From Candidatus Eiseniibacteriota bacterium (GTDB lineage Bacteria; Arandabacterota; Arandabacteria; JAGLYR01), in the NCBI GenBank assembly GCA_023132135.1, contig JAGLYR010000021.1:1-29052 (forward strand): 29,052 nucleotides of DNA. The letters are read 5' to 3'. This document shows positions 1 to 6,715 of the stretch, one piece after another. Each line of letters starts with the position of its first letter. Within the stretch, counting starts at the first letter, position 1. The position numbers and the translations under genes were made by a program. The notes under the pieces were generated by a model that was not told the DNA's origin, did no database searches, and worked only from the letters and a program-made list of their open reading frames with translations.

Positions 1-31
1 ACATGATGATGGTTCGCCAATGCATCCCCAC
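1..31 (-). CDS. 5' end of an unidentified gene downstream of rplI (partial)
   Basis: Just after the rplI stop there is a strong Shine-Dalgarno, AGGAGGG at 37-43. It is followed 5 nt later by GTG (29-31) and 11 nt later by an in-frame ATG (23-25). The frame stays open to the window edge and reads VGMHWRTIIM. Only about ten codons are visible, so no product can be named. The gene after rplI is often dnaB or another replication or translation gene, but nothing here shows that. The ribosome binding site overlaps the rplI stop codon, so translational coupling is likely. Confidence 0.45.
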   Translation of the reverse strand, partial: MGMHWRTIIM

Positions 32-41
32 AAGTACCCTC

Positions 42-485
42 CTACTCTCTGACAACCCAGACCTTGATCTTGGTCTGTATGTCCTGAAAGATCCTGACCA
101 CAACGGTGTACACGCCCAAGGCCCTGAGCGGTTCCTCCAGAACAATCTTCCGCTTATCCACTTCGACGCCCTGCTCGCGCAGCGCGCTGCTGATGTCCTG
201 CGCAGTAATGGAGCCGAACAGTCGATCGTCTTCCCCGGCCGGAACAGCAATGGTACAGGAGACTCCAGCCAGTTTCCCGGACACCCGCTCAGCCTGGCGC
301 CGCAGCTTGTTCTCGCGGACAGATCGGAGCTTCTCCTCCTCTTCAAACTGTCTCCGATTGCCGCGGGTTGCCTTGACGGCTATACCTTGGGGAATCAGGT
401 AGTTCCGTGCATACCCGTCGGCCACCTTCACGAAATCCCCCCGGGAACCGAGGGACTTCATTTCATCCAGAAGAATGACTTCCAT
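42..485 (-). CDS. rplI: 50S ribosomal protein L9
   Basis: Ribosomal protein L9 binds 23S rRNA and projects from the large subunit. The 147-residue length is normal for the family. The N-terminal signature is clear: MEVILLDEMKSLGSRGDFV, then GYARNYLIPQG, the L9 rRNA-binding domain at about residues 1-50. A charged connecting helix follows (about 50-75), then a C-terminal domain containing LFGSITAQDI. The ATG start has GGAGG six nt upstream. It lies 35 nt after the DUF2232 membrane protein, and the rpsF-ssb-rpsR-yybS-like-rplI order matches the layout of this ribosomal locus in Firmicutes and other bacteria. The identification is secure. Confidence 0.97.
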   Translation of the reverse strand: MEVILLDEMKSLGSRGDFVKVADGYARNYLIPQGIAVKATRGNRRQFEEEEKLRSVRENKLRRQAERVSGKLAGVSCTIAVPAGEDDRLFGSITAQDISSALREQGVEVDKRKIVLEEPLRALGVYTVVVRIFQDIQTKIKVWVVRE

Positions 486-520
486 CTACAGCCTCCAATT
501 CCAGTAGTACCTGTCAGACA

Positions 521-1513
521 TCAGGCCTGCTCGGGGCCCGGTCTTCTCCTAAAATCAACCCACGTGTCCAGCAATCCCATGGCCACGGCAACTACCCCGG
601 ACGCCGGCTGCAGGAAGACCAGTCCCACAATCCAGACCAGAATTCGCCCCACCTTCGGAACTCGCCGCTTTTCCAGCACATGCGCCAGGATCGCGGCGCC
701 CTGAACCATGTAGGCAACCCCGGCAGCCACCAGGATATTGTGGCCCACCGCTACTGCCGGTCCGATACGTGATATCTCCAGAACGAGCCCCAGGACCGGG
801 ACCCAGACGAATCGCTCCCCCAAGGTCCAGCCGCGAAACGGAGCGACAGACGCCAACCGGACCCCGAACCGGGGGAACAGCCACTGCCCGATCCGGTACA
901 CAACAAAACTCAGAACGACCGCCAGAACCACTCCCAGAGCCGGGGTAATCAGCCACATCAGGTCCCCGACTTCCACAGCCAGTTCCCGGGCAGCCGCCAG
1001 CCCCTCAGGACTCACGCCCAGGACAGATTGCAGTCTGCCGGCTTCGTCCACGGCGGCCTGCAACTCGGACAGAAAGATCCCTCGAGCATCCGTGCTGACG
1101 AGAACCAGACTCTGGAGCGCGGAAACCACGACCAGGGGCAACGACGCAACAGCGATGACCCGGTGGGCTCCCCACTGCTTCTCCCGCCCCCAGGCCATCA
1201 GAAGTCCGGTCAGGCCCAGGATCACCACCGCGACCAATCCCTCGCCTGTTTTCAACAGGCCCCCGGCAACCACACCGGCGGCGAGCCCCCAGAAACCTGC
1301 AGCCCGGCCGTGCCGCAACCTGAGCCATGCGAAAGCGAGAGGAGCCAGGACCATCCCCACGATCCCCATCCCCAACCCCGCAGTCGCCGCTGCACAACAG
1401 ACAACGCCCGCCAGCATCGGCCCACGACGCGGATCCCTGTCAAGATCCGGCAGCCGTCCCGGTTCCAACAACGAAACCCGGCCCCGGTCGCCGCTCACTC
1501 CAACCGTCCTCAT
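521..1513 (-). CDS. DUF2232 / YybS-like polytopic membrane protein
   Basis: A 330-residue hydrophobic protein with about seven or eight predicted membrane segments, for example LAGVVCCAAATAGLGMG near the N-terminus, LITPALGVVLAVVLSFVVY in the middle and VGRILVWIVGLVFLQPAS near the C-terminus. Length, topology and position between rpsR and rplI match the YybS/DUF2232 family, whose biochemical function is not established. I place the start at ATG 1513, 17 nt after the rpsR stop, because the longer open frame reads back into rpsR. The ribosome binding site is weak (GGCGG-like), which suggests coupling to rpsR. The family call rests on topology and context more than on a diagnostic motif. Confidence 0.75.
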   Translation of the reverse strand: MRTVGVSGDRGRVSLLEPGRLPDLDRDPRRGPMLAGVVCCAAATAGLGMGIVGMVLAPLAFAWLRLRHGRAAGFWGLAAGVVAGGLLKTGEGLVAVVILGLTGLLMAWGREKQWGAHRVIAVASLPLVVVSALQSLVLVSTDARGIFLSELQAAVDEAGRLQSVLGVSPEGLAAARELAVEVGDLMWLITPALGVVLAVVLSFVVYRIGQWLFPRFGVRLASVAPFRGWTLGERFVWVPVLGLVLEISRIGPAVAVGHNILVAAGVAYMVQGAAILAHVLEKRRVPKVGRILVWIVGLVFLQPASGVVAVAMGLLDTWVDFRRRPGPEQA

Positions 1514-1530
1514 CTCAGCCGCCGCCTGTA

Positions 1531-1767
1531 CTAGCGCGCCTGATCGATGGTGAATGGGATGATGCCCAGATGACGGGCCCGTTTCACCGCCCGAGCCACG
1601 CGCCGCTGATGCCTTGCGCACGTACCCGATATTCGCCTTGGAACGATCTTGCCCCGCTCTGTGACGAAGCGCAGCAGCTTCTTGTCATTCTTGTAGTCGA
1701 TGGTCAGCGTCGGATCTGCACAGAACTTGCAGACCTTTCGCGGACCTCGCCGATCACCCCGCGCCAC
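1531..1767 (-). CDS. rpsR: 30S ribosomal protein S18
   Basis: S18 is a small-subunit platform protein that pairs with S6. The 78 residues show the family core [25 protein letters not shown] and the basic C-terminal part [19 protein letters not shown]. It carries CKFC near the N-terminus and a further Cys in GTCARHQ, so it resembles the zinc-type (C+) form of S18. The start is GTG at 1767, preceded by GGAGGG eight nt upstream. A 112-nt spacer with a very strong hairpin separates it from ssb; the other genes of this block are closer together. Confidence 0.97.
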   Translation of the reverse strand: MARGDRRGPRKVCKFCADPTLTIDYKNDKKLLRFVTERGKIVPRRISGTCARHQRRVARAVKRARHLGIIPFTIDQAR

Positions 1768-1831
1768 TGGACTATCCCTCCTCGTGTTGTTCTTGCCATC
1801 TACAAGACGCCCTTTTTCAGTTCATTGCTCT

Positions 1832-1880
1832 GCCTGGATTGTGTATGAACCCCAGGATGGGGTTCATACACAATCCAGGC
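1832..1880. repeat. Perfect 22-bp palindromic hairpin between ssb and rpsR (repeat copy A)
   Basis: Arms 1832-1853 and 1859-1880 are exact reverse complements (22 of 22) around a 5-nt loop. The arm begins GCCTGGATTGTGTATG and ends in four C. The last base of the right arm is also the last base of the ssb TAG stop codon (1880-1882). No T tract follows on the minus strand, so it is not a typical intrinsic terminator. The outer GCCTGGATT matches three other copies in this window. A long perfect stem between cotranscribed genes would act in the mRNA as an mRNA-end protector or an attenuator; that role is inferred. Confidence 0.85.
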
Positions 1881-2362
1881 TAGAACGGAACATCGTCCAG
1901 ATCCGGCCCTGCAGGGGCCGCCCCTTCATCCCCTGAAGTCCTCCGCGACGCTGCCGCCGGAGAAACCTCCTCCCGTGAGAATGTCCGCGACGACTCTCCG
2001 CCAGTGGCACCCGACGAGAACTTCTCCAGAGCCTGGAACCGGTCCACCCGGATCTCCACCACGGTTCGCTTCCTCCCGTCCTCCGTCTCCCACGACCGGC
2101 TCTGCAAACGCCCCTCGATCAGGAGAGGGGATCCCTTTTTCACGTTGTCCCGCGCCAGCTCTGCCCACCGTTGCCATGCGACAACGTTGATGAAGGCCGT
2201 GTCATCCTTCCACTCGCCGCTCTGATCCTTGTAACGCCGGGTGCTCCCGATCCCGAAATTGGCCACGGCCGCCCCGCTGGGAGTATACCGCAGTTCGGGG
2301 TCCCTCGTTGCATACCCGGTGATCAGCACCTTGTTCACAGAGGGCAGTCGGATCTCTGCCAT
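1880..2362 (-). CDS. ssb: Single-stranded DNA-binding protein
   Basis: SSB protects single-stranded DNA during replication and repair and recruits partners through its C-terminal tip. The 160 residues have an OB fold at about 1-110, with NKVLITGYATRDPELRYTPSG, AFINVVAWQRWAELA and LLIEGRLQSRSWE. A low-complexity linker rich in Ser, Glu and Ala follows, then the acidic tip DLDDVPF, close to the usual DDDIPF. Start ATG 2362 has AAGGAGG four nt upstream. It sits between rpsF and rpsR, the normal position in this operon. The TAG stop overlaps the base of the 22-bp hairpin. Confidence 0.97.
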   Translation of the reverse strand: MAEIRLPSVNKVLITGYATRDPELRYTPSGAAVANFGIGSTRRYKDQSGEWKDDTAFINVVAWQRWAELARDNVKKGSPLLIEGRLQSRSWETEDGRKRTVVEIRVDRFQALEKFSSGATGGESSRTFSREEVSPAAASRRTSGDEGAAPAGPDLDDVPF

Positions 2363-2456
2363 GTTGCCTCCTTAAGTGGTTCGCAGACGAGCAAGGCCCG
2401 CGCCCGGTTCCCCGCCATCGAGGTCCGTGGAACACGTGCGCCGCAGTCCTCTCGGA

Positions 2457-2750
2457 TCACTCCCCGGAGACTCTGAGGACAAGATGCCTCAGTACGGACT
2501 CGTTCAACCGGAAAGCCCGTTCGAGGCCTTCGATCAGCTCCGGACCCGCCGCAAACCGGAGTAACGTGTAGTAGCCCTCCGACTTGCCGCTGATTTCGTA
2601 GGCGATTTTCCGACGGCCCCAGCGCTGGACTTCTGTAACTTCTCCCTGACCTTCGCTCACGAAGCTGGTGATCTTCTCGATTTCCTGCTCGATGTCCTGA
2701 TCTCCAAGCGAAGAATCGATTACAACAACCGACTCATACGACCTTTGCAT
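2457..2750 (-). CDS. rpsF: 30S ribosomal protein S6
   Basis: S6 forms a heterodimer with S18 on the 30S platform. The 97-residue length is normal. The conserved YESVVVID start, the central strand RWGRRKIAYEISGKSEGYYTLLRF and ELIEGLERAFRLNESVLRHLVLRV fit the ferredoxin-like S6 fold. ATG 2750 directly follows the pth stop with no gap, and GGAGG lies inside the end of pth seven nt upstream, so the two are translationally coupled. A 94-nt gap leads to ssb. Confidence 0.97.
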   Translation of the reverse strand: MQRSYESVVVIDSSLGDQDIEQEIEKITSFVSEGQGEVTEVQRWGRRKIAYEISGKSEGYYTLLRFAAGPELIEGLERAFRLNESVLRHLVLRVSGE

Positions 2751-3359
2751 TCAGCACCCTCCAGAACCTGACTCGCGGGAACCCTCTCCCTCTGGAAACC
2801 AGCCGTTGAACTCCGACATGGCCGCTTCCAACGACCCGCGAAGCGCGGCTTCCACAGCATCCGCGGCGCGGGGAACCACCCTCGCCACGATTCTCTCCTC
2901 CTCCGGTTCAAACACATCAAGAACGTACTCGGCGGTCTCAACTCCCTCGGGGGGGCGCCCAACGCCAATCCGAAGCCGGGGGAAAGCATCCGTGCACAAC
3001 GCCTCCGCCACCGACATCAACCCCCTGTGGCCCCCGCTCCCCCCGGACCCTCGCAGCCGGAGGCGCCCCAGGGGAAGATCGACATCGTCACAGACCACAA
3101 GAATCTCCTCCGGAATCAGACCGAACACATCTCCCAGCTTCCGCCCAACCCGCCCGGAGAGGTTCATCGGCGTCTCCGGCCGGGCCAAGACCACCTTCTC
3201 CTGTCCCAAGACCGTGCATCCCAGCAGGCACTCGCCCTCGGAACGCGAAAGGGGACATTTCCACCTCTCGCTCAGGCAGTCCACAACCCGAAATCCGGCA
3301 TTGTGCTTTGTCCGGGCATACGCACTTCCCGGATTTCCCAACCCCAGGACCAGATGCAA
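2751..3359 (-). CDS. pth: Peptidyl-tRNA hydrolase
   Basis: Pth cleaves peptidyl-tRNA released from stalled ribosomes. The 202 residues carry the family motifs LGLGNPG (N9), TKHNAGF (catalytic His19), PETPMNLSG (N66) and CDDVDLPLG (D91). The GSGGHRGL loop has Arg112 where E. coli Pth has Asn114 (GHNGL), a substrate-binding position. The start is TTG 3359, with AAGGGA about nine nt upstream overlapping the end of rplY. The C-terminal extension (EGEGSRESGSGGC) is not conserved. The order prs-rplY-pth is widespread in bacteria. Confidence 0.95.
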   Translation of the reverse strand: MHLVLGLGNPGSAYARTKHNAGFRVVDCLSERWKCPLSRSEGECLLGCTVLGQEKVVLARPETPMNLSGRVGRKLGDVFGLIPEEILVVCDDVDLPLGRLRLRGSGGSGGHRGLMSVAEALCTDAFPRLRIGVGRPPEGVETAEYVLDVFEPEEERIVARVVPRAADAVEAALRGSLEAAMSEFNGWFPEGEGSRESGSGGC

Positions 3360-3365
3360 GCGCTA

Positions 3366-4049
3366 TCATCCCTTGGACTGCGAGGGCTGCTCCGACTCCG
3401 GGGGAGCCACATCTTCCTTGGCAGCTTCCTCGCCCTCCGCGGCTTCCGCTTCCAACTCCTCTTCAGACGGCACCTTCTCCTCCACAACGGTCGGACGCGC
3501 CACGGCGGCCACGGGTATCTCCTCGGGGTTCAGAATGGTCACGCCCTCGATACTCAAATCCGACACGTGAAGCGACTGCCCGACGTCGAGATGCGAGACA
3601 TCCACAGCAACCTGTCCGGGTATGTTGTCCGGCAAGCATTCGATATCGAGTTCCCGCAGCAGAAGTTCGAGAACACCGCTCGACGTCTTCACTCCCACCG
3701 GTTCGCCCACCAGAACCACAGGCACAGCGAGATGGATCTTTTTCTTCAAGGAGACACGCTGGAAATCCACGTGAAGCATTTCTCCCCGGAATGGATGCTG
3801 CTGCACTTCCTTCATGAGAGTCAGGTAGTTCCCCGACGGGTTTCCTTCCACCTTGAGATCCACCAGATGGCTTCCTCTCCCGGCGGTCCGCAACAGCGTA
3901 GTCAGCGCGCGAGCCTCTACGGCCAGCAAACGGTTCTCACTTTTCTCGCCATACAAAACCGCAGGGACGTAGCCTTCCCGCCTCGTGCGCCGGGCGGCGC
4001 CTTTCCCCTTGCCCTCTCTCGTTTTTCCTGTCAATGAATATCTGGCCAT
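3366..4049 (-). CDS. rplY: 50S ribosomal protein L25, long CTC/TL5 type
   Basis: L25 of the CTC type binds 5S rRNA. The 227 residues comprise an N-terminal L25 domain (about 1-95: TGKTREGKGKGAARRTRREG, then VPAVLYG, then HVDFQRVSL), a C-terminal beta domain (about 96-185: VPVVLVGEPVGVK, LRELDIECLPDNIPGQVAVDVS) and a very acidic tail rich in Glu and Ala. I chose ATG 4049 because GGAG is five nt upstream; an in-frame GTG six nt earlier overlaps that ribosome binding site. It lies between prs and pth, the usual place for ctc. Confidence 0.95.
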   Translation of the reverse strand: MARYSLTGKTREGKGKGAARRTRREGYVPAVLYGEKSENRLLAVEARALTTLLRTAGRGSHLVDLKVEGNPSGNYLTLMKEVQQHPFRGEMLHVDFQRVSLKKKIHLAVPVVLVGEPVGVKTSSGVLELLLRELDIECLPDNIPGQVAVDVSHLDVGQSLHVSDLSIEGVTILNPEEIPVAAVARPTVVEEKVPSEEELEAEAAEGEEAAKEDVAPPESEQPSQSKG

Positions 4050-4096
4050 ACCCACTCCATGCGAAAGATGTTTTCTCCAAATCCGGCAACCCGGGG

Positions 4097-5032
4097 TTAC
4101 TCAAACAGAATGCTCACCGACTCACTGCGATGAATCCGCAGAATCGCCTCGCCCAGAAGTTCCGCAACCGAGAGGATGCGGATTTTCCGGAACGGCGGCC
4201 GCCGGGCAATCTGTATTGTGTTGGTGATTCCAACTTCCTCAAACGGCGCTTCGTTCAGCCTCTCCAGCGCGTTCCCGGAGAACACCGCGTGAGTCGCCGC
4301 CATGTAGATCCGCCCCGCACCACTCTCCTTCAGGACGCGGGCCGCTTCACATACCGTCCCCGCTGTGCTGATCAGATCATCAACAATAAAAACCTGCCTC
4401 CCCTCCACATCCCCGATGACATTCAGCGCCTCACTCCGGTCGGGACCCGTCCGGCGTTTGTCAATCAGGGCCAGCGTCAGGTCCAACTTTGCAGCCAGCG
4501 AGCGGGCCATTTTGGTTCCTCCCAGATCGGGAGGCACGACCACGGCATCTTCCACCTTCAGACTCTCGAAGTACTGCTTGATCACAGGCGCGGCAAACAG
4601 GTGATCCATGGGGATGTCGAAAAACCCCTGAATCTGGGACGCGTGCAGATCCATTGTGAGAACCCGGTCCGCGCCCGCCGTCGTGATCAGGTTCGCCACC
4701 AGCTTGGCGGCGATAGAGACTCTGGGTTGATCCTTCCGGTCCTGGCGTGCGTACCCAAAATATGGGATGACAGCCGTGACCCGCTTGGCCGAGGCCCGCT
4801 TGGCCGCATCCAGCATGAGAAGCAGCTCCAGCATGTTGGACGCGGGCGAGTCCGTCGGCTGAATGATGAAAACATCCACCCCCCGCACATTTTCATTGAA
4901 CTTGACAAAGGTCTCACCGTCTTCGAACTGCGAAACTTCCACATCACCCAGTGCTATGTCGAGATACGCGGCAATCTGATCGGCCAGCGGCCGGTTCGCC
5001 GTCCCGGAAAAGATCTTCAGTTCCTGCTCCAT
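4097..5032 (-). CDS. prs: Ribose-phosphate pyrophosphokinase (PRPP synthase)
   Basis: This enzyme makes PRPP from ribose 5-phosphate and ATP, feeding purine, pyrimidine, His, Trp and NAD synthesis and possibly the UbiA phosphoribosyltransferase encoded upstream. The 311 residues show the class I pattern: FEDGETFVKFNENVRG (about 37-51), PYFGYARQDRKDQPR (90-104), MDLHASQIQGFFDIPMD with H130, and the PRPP loop VDDLISTAGT (217-226). I chose ATG 5032 because AAGGA is about seven nt upstream; ATG 5038 would be too close to it. It follows tRNA-Gln with only a short spacer and precedes rplY by 47 nt. Confidence 0.97.
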   Translation of the reverse strand: MEQELKIFSGTANRPLADQIAAYLDIALGDVEVSQFEDGETFVKFNENVRGVDVFIIQPTDSPASNMLELLLMLDAAKRASAKRVTAVIPYFGYARQDRKDQPRVSIAAKLVANLITTAGADRVLTMDLHASQIQGFFDIPMDHLFAAPVIKQYFESLKVEDAVVVPPDLGGTKMARSLAAKLDLTLALIDKRRTGPDRSEALNVIGDVEGRQVFIVDDLISTAGTVCEAARVLKESGAGRIYMAATHAVFSGNALERLNEAPFEEVGITNTIQIARRPPFRKIRILSVAELLGEAILRIHRSESVSILFE

Positions 5033-5066
5033 CCACATTTCCTTCTAGACCGCATATGGCCCCGGG

Positions 5067-5141
5067 TGGCTGGGGCGGGAGGATTCGAACCTCCGAATGC
5101 AGGAACCAAAATCCTGTGTCTTGCCACTTGACGACGCCCCA
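5067..5141 (-). tRNA. tRNA-Gln (anticodon TTG)
   Basis: A full cloverleaf is readable on the minus strand. The acceptor arm TGGGGCG (5135-5141) pairs with CGCCCCA (5071-5077). The anticodon arm is CAGGA-TTTTGGT-TCCTG with TTG at positions 34-36, reading CAA. The T arm is GGAGG-TTCGAAT-CCTCC. The discriminator is G and CCA is encoded (5067-5069). It sits between spoVG and prs on the same strand with no obvious terminator on either side, so it is probably excised from a polycistronic transcript. Confidence 0.97.
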
Positions 5142-5180
5142 ATCCGGTGTCTACGTCACCCGCCGCCGCGCACATCCGCG

Positions 5181-5495
5181 TCAGGGCAAGGTCTCCCCAT
5201 CAAGCCCCTCGGCGGGAACATCCGGCAGTTCAAGCAATTTGGCGCCCAGTTGCTTCCGGTACTCCGCAAGCACACACCCTTCCACCATGCGGCGAGTCTC
5301 GTTGTTGATCGGATGGGCGATGTCCTGGTATGTCCCGTCCGGTTTCTTCCTGCTGGGCATGGCAACGAACATCCCGTTGGGACCATTTATAACCTTGAGA
5401 CCACGCACAACGAAACACCCGTCCAGCGTGATGCAGGCGAACGCCTTGAGCCTCTCATCATCCTTCAGGGACAGCCTCACCTCGGTGATATCCAT
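5181..5495 (-). CDS. spoVG: SpoVG family regulator
   Basis: SpoVG is a small nucleic-acid-binding regulator, first known from Bacillus sporulation but widespread in other bacteria. The 104 residues carry the family core: [60 protein letters not shown] and [20 protein letters not shown] chose ATG 5495, with GAGG five nt upstream; the open frame extends 24 codons further to a GTG, but that extension is not SpoVG-like and has no well-spaced ribosome binding site. ispE upstream and prs downstream reproduce the ispE-spoVG-prs neighbourhood known from Firmicutes, here with a tRNA inserted and without glmU. Confidence 0.95.
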   Translation of the reverse strand: MDITEVRLSLKDDERLKAFACITLDGCFVVRGLKVINGPNGMFVAMPSRKKPDGTYQDIAHPINNETRRMVEGCVLAEYRKQLGAKLLELPDVPAEGLDGETLP

Positions 5496-5579
5496 CCTGG
5501 CCTCACCATCTCTACGTCGGGCCGCTCGGGGTGAAGCAGAACCCGGCAGGAACGCACTGAGATACACGAACCCCCTGGA

Positions 5580-5605
5580 CCGGGTCCACCTCCTGCGGGA
5601 CCCGG
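5580..5605 (-). promoter_or_regulatory. Hairpin presenting an AGGAGGT loop in the spoVG leader
   Basis: The ispE-spoVG spacer (136 nt) holds an 8-bp perfect stem: CCGGGTCC at 5598-5605 and GGACCCGG at 5580-5587 on the minus strand. The 10-nt loop (5588-5597) reads CGCAGGAGGT and so contains a consensus Shine-Dalgarno. No start codon is suitably spaced behind it. It may be a decoy ribosome-binding or protein-binding element in the spoVG leader, or chance. Confidence 0.35.
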
Positions 5606-5631
5606 CTCCCGTGGAGCCATACGCCGCGGGA

Positions 5632-6498
5632 CTACAGTATCTCTACGCCCTTTTTCACAGGCCTGACCATAAAGGAGCGATATCCGCGCGCGGTCAACCA
5701 CCTGTTCAGCATAGCCGCCGTATTCTGCAAGTCGAAAATCGCCAGCAGGCTGGGCCCGCTGCCCGAAAGCACAACTCCCAGAGCATGGTGTTCCCTGATC
5801 TCCGCCTTCAGAGACCCCAAGTCAGGATAGACTTCAAAGACCACCGATTCGAACCGGTTAAACAACTCACGAGCCACGGCCGGTACATCGCCGCGGCTGA
5901 GTCCCAACTGAATCATGGTAGTCAAGTCCTTTCCCCTTGTCAACGGCATTTTCAGGTGTTCGTAGGCCCAGGCGGTGGAGATGCTGGTGTCCGGGCAGAC
6001 CAGCACTATCCAGCAATCCGCAACTGGCTTCTGTGGCTCAAGATCCGTCCCCCTCCCCTTCGCCAGTTGGGTGCCTCCGTCCAGAAAAAACGGGACATCG
6101 GACCCGATATCCGCCGCCAGCCGGTGAAGATCCGCATTCCCCCCGTACATCCGGGCCAGTCCCAGCAGCACCCCGGCGGCATTCCCGCTTCCTCCCCCAA
6201 GCCCCGCCGCCACAGGAATGCGCTTGGTGATAGTGATTCTCACACCCGGCGGCTTCCCTGTGGCCGCGAAGAAAGCACTCCAGGCCTTTGCCGCCAGATT
6301 CTCCTTCCCGGTTGGGACTCCCGGGCTATCGCACACCACCTCGATTCCCGACTGCGCCTCCTCCAGCAGGATCTCATCGGCGAGGCTGACCGTTTGCATT
6401 ACCGACTCGATATCGTGGTATCCGTCGGGCCGCCGTCGCAGGACTTCCAGATAGAGATTCACCTTGGCGTAGGTCAGAAGCTTGATCTGCTTGGCCAT
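5632..6498 (-). CDS. ispE: 4-diphosphocytidyl-2-C-methyl-D-erythritol kinase
   Basis: IspE phosphorylates CDP-methylerythritol in the MEP pathway that makes IPP and DMAPP. The 288 residues are a normal length for this GHMP kinase. Motifs are [20 protein letters not shown] (about 9-28), the glycine-rich ATP loop [15 protein letters not shown] (95-109), [20 protein letters not shown] and the C-terminal [15 protein letters not shown]. Start ATG 6498 has AGG about eight nt upstream. It shows that the cell makes isoprenoids by the MEP route, which feeds the prenyl-chain enzymes encoded upstream. A 296-nt spacer with repeats separates it from the UbiA gene. Confidence 0.96.
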   Translation of the reverse strand: MAKQIKLLTYAKVNLYLEVLRRRPDGYHDIESVMQTVSLADEILLEEAQSGIEVVCDSPGVPTGKENLAAKAWSAFFAATGKPPGVRITITKRIPVAAGLGGGSGNAAGVLLGLARMYGGNADLHRLAADIGSDVPFFLDGGTQLAKGRGTDLEPQKPVADCWIVLVCPDTSISTAWAYEHLKMPLTRGKDLTTMIQLGLSRGDVPAVARELFNRFESVVFEVYPDLGSLKAEIREHHALGVVLSGSGPSLLAIFDLQNTAAMLNRWLTARGYRSFMVRPVKKGVEIL

Positions 6499-6526
6499 GT
6501 CGTAATCCTAACCCAGCCCCTGGTCC

Positions 6527-6570
6527 AAAAAAAAAAGGGCATGAGAACCAGTGCTTCGTGCAATGATGCC
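6527..6570 (-). terminator. Weak hairpin plus T10 tract, possible terminator of the glycan block
   Basis: On the minus strand GGCAT (6566-6570) can pair with ATGCC (6538-6542) across a 23-nt loop, followed by one C and ten T (6527-6536). The T tract is strong but the stem is short and the loop long, so intrinsic termination is only possible. It lies about 30 nt before the ispE start. Confidence 0.25.
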
Positions 6571-6576
6571 AACACC

Positions 6577-6678
6577 CGTAAATTGTAAATGGTAAATGGC
6601 GCTCGGAGAACTGCATTGGAATAGCCCACTACTTCCTTGTCTCCGTTGTTTCCCCCCATTTACGATTTACCATTTACG
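6577..6678. repeat. Inverted repeat element of TAAATGG units
   Basis: The left arm 6577-6599 (begins CGTAAATTGTAAATGG) and right arm 6656-6678 are inverted copies matching at 21 of 23 positions, enclosing 56 bp. Each arm consists of three roughly 7-nt units of TAAATGG type. The arms are AT-rich in a GC-rich chromosome, which suggests an inserted or amplified element. It resembles a small MITE-like or cruciform element without coding capacity. No target-site duplication is obvious. Confidence 0.6.
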
Positions 6679-6684
6679 TTCCTT

Positions 6685-6715
6685 CCCCGGTCATAGCCTT
6701 GGTTGTTCAGGCTAG
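6685..6715. repeat. Dispersed palindromic repeat, copy B
   Basis: The 31 nt on the plus strand begin CCCCGGTCATAGCCT and end TTCAGGCTAG. They match the copy at 26474-26504 at 29 of 31 positions. The TAGCCT / AGGCTA ends are inverted. It directly follows the TAAATGG element in the spacer between the UbiA gene and ispE. Confidence 0.7.

Noticed and set aside
3-704. Plus-strand open frame antisense to rplI
   Set aside because: Antisense to a certain ribosomal protein gene, no ribosome binding site or family motif.
1832-1880. Intrinsic terminator between ssb and rpsR
   Set aside because: The stem is strong but no T tract follows on the transcribed strand, and it would cut rpsR off from its operon.
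5496-5567. N-terminal extension of SpoVG starting at GTG 5567
   Set aside because: The 24 extra residues are unlike SpoVG and basic/low-complexity; the well-placed GAGG site and family start point to ATG 5495.
4951-6588. Long plus-strand open frame of over 500 codons covering tRNA-Gln, spoVG and ispE
   Set aside because: It runs antisense to well-identified genes and through a tRNA, has no recognisable domain, and reflects third-position GC bias.
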